A stretch of DNA of 64,000 bases, taken from the NCBI GenBank assembly GCA_032207245.1, contig CM063509.1, positions 105,191,521-105,255,520 on the forward strand, given 5' to 3'. Source of the DNA: Pardosa pseudoannulata. Lineage: Eukaryota; Arthropoda; Arachnida; Araneae; Lycosidae. The notes beneath the pieces are model-generated. The model had not been told where the DNA came from. It did no database searches and saw only the letters and a program-made list of their open reading frames with translations. Below, one piece after another: positions 63,461 through 64,000 of the stretch. The translations under genes were made by a program, and so were the position numbers. Position 1 is the stretch's first letter. Each line of letters opens with the position of its first letter.

Positions 63461-64000
63461 TTTAAAGGTGACTGGGGCAAGTAAAATACGTTCGTAGTCA
63501 CAAAGTCCTCTAAATTCTCGATCAATACCTCTGGGTCAAGCCTATGGGTGTTCTGCTTGATCTCTGCTTCTAAATTACGAGACCCCCCCCCACTTGAGAA
63601 AAGTTGTTCTTTCACCCTAGCAGTGTTCATTAAAACGGAAGGCACACCTTTTTAAAAAGAATAGCGTATGGCTCAAATCATGTTTGGTTTATTCAAGTGC
63701 CATCAGAAACAACAAATAGTAACTTAAATTATAAATAAAATATTTTAATATCTAAAAGTAAAATGAACTGAAATTATTCCATGTGTTTTAAATTGTAAAA
63801 ATATAACTTTTAAGGGCATAGTGGACTTTACAAAGTGTTTTTATAAAATATTAACTAGGAATTGAAAAAAAAAAACTTGCACATATAAATTGAAGTATAA
63901 GTAAGCAAATCTCATTGTTTTTTTTTTCATTAAAATCAACTAATATTTTTTGTGTAATTCATTTTTTTATAAAATTTTGTTAATATCAAAAATCCCCTTG

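Larger units (their letters stand above)
62385..63980 (+). repeat. Direct repeat pair flanking the R2/hAT cluster
   Basis: 62385-62660 and 63715-63980 align along about 270 bp: ATTATAAATAAAA, ATATCTAAAAGTAAAATG, ACTGAAAT, CCATGTGTTTTAA, and TTAAAATCAACTAA are shared. Either an old segmental duplication or two copies of one AT-rich repeat. Confidence 0.75.

Overview
The window looks like nuclear DNA from an arthropod, most likely a chelicerate and possibly a spider. It is very AT-rich and intron-rich, carries one long split gene, and contains many arthropod-type transposon families (mariner, piggyBac, hAT, pogo/Tigger, non-LTR retrotransposons, tRNA-derived SINEs). The chelicerate guess rests on the look of the LINE C-termini and the long introns; it is an inference.

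The one convincing cellular gene is atlastin, the dynamin-like GTPase that fuses endoplasmic reticulum tubules. It lies on the + strand as 14 coding exons between 14573 and 44659. All the junctions are GT-AG and the phases join into one 536-residue reading frame. The P-loop, switch regions, RD nucleotide motif, helical bundle, two membrane segments and amphipathic C-terminal helix are all visible. A possible promoter and 5' untranslated exon lie at about 14040-14380. A long AT-rich tract after the stop (44660 to about 51440) may be 3' UTR.

Layout: 1-14000 is non-coding AT-rich DNA holding a dead but structurally complete mariner (234-1487) and an old SINE. 14573-44659 is atlastin. Its introns have collected a solo LTR and an hAT element (intron 2), two piggyBac derivatives (intron 3), a piggyBac remnant and an antisense LINE (intron 5), a Tigger/pogo element nested in an older repeat (intron 7), an hAT carrying another repeat plus a Tigger transposase fragment (intron 11), and more old repeats (introns 12 and 13). 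44660-51965 is AT-rich and repeat-poor. 51966-64000 is a repeat graveyard: a MITE, two LINE remnants back to back, an hAT element with an 8-bp target duplication, a nearly perfect 1.16-kb tandem duplication, a third LINE tail, several SINEs and nested hAT-like insertions.

I found no clear evidence for an unknown multi-gene system. The observations most worth checking are the near-identical tandem duplication, the nested transposons with readable target-site duplications, a possible alternative atlastin C-terminus, and a few perfect hairpins.
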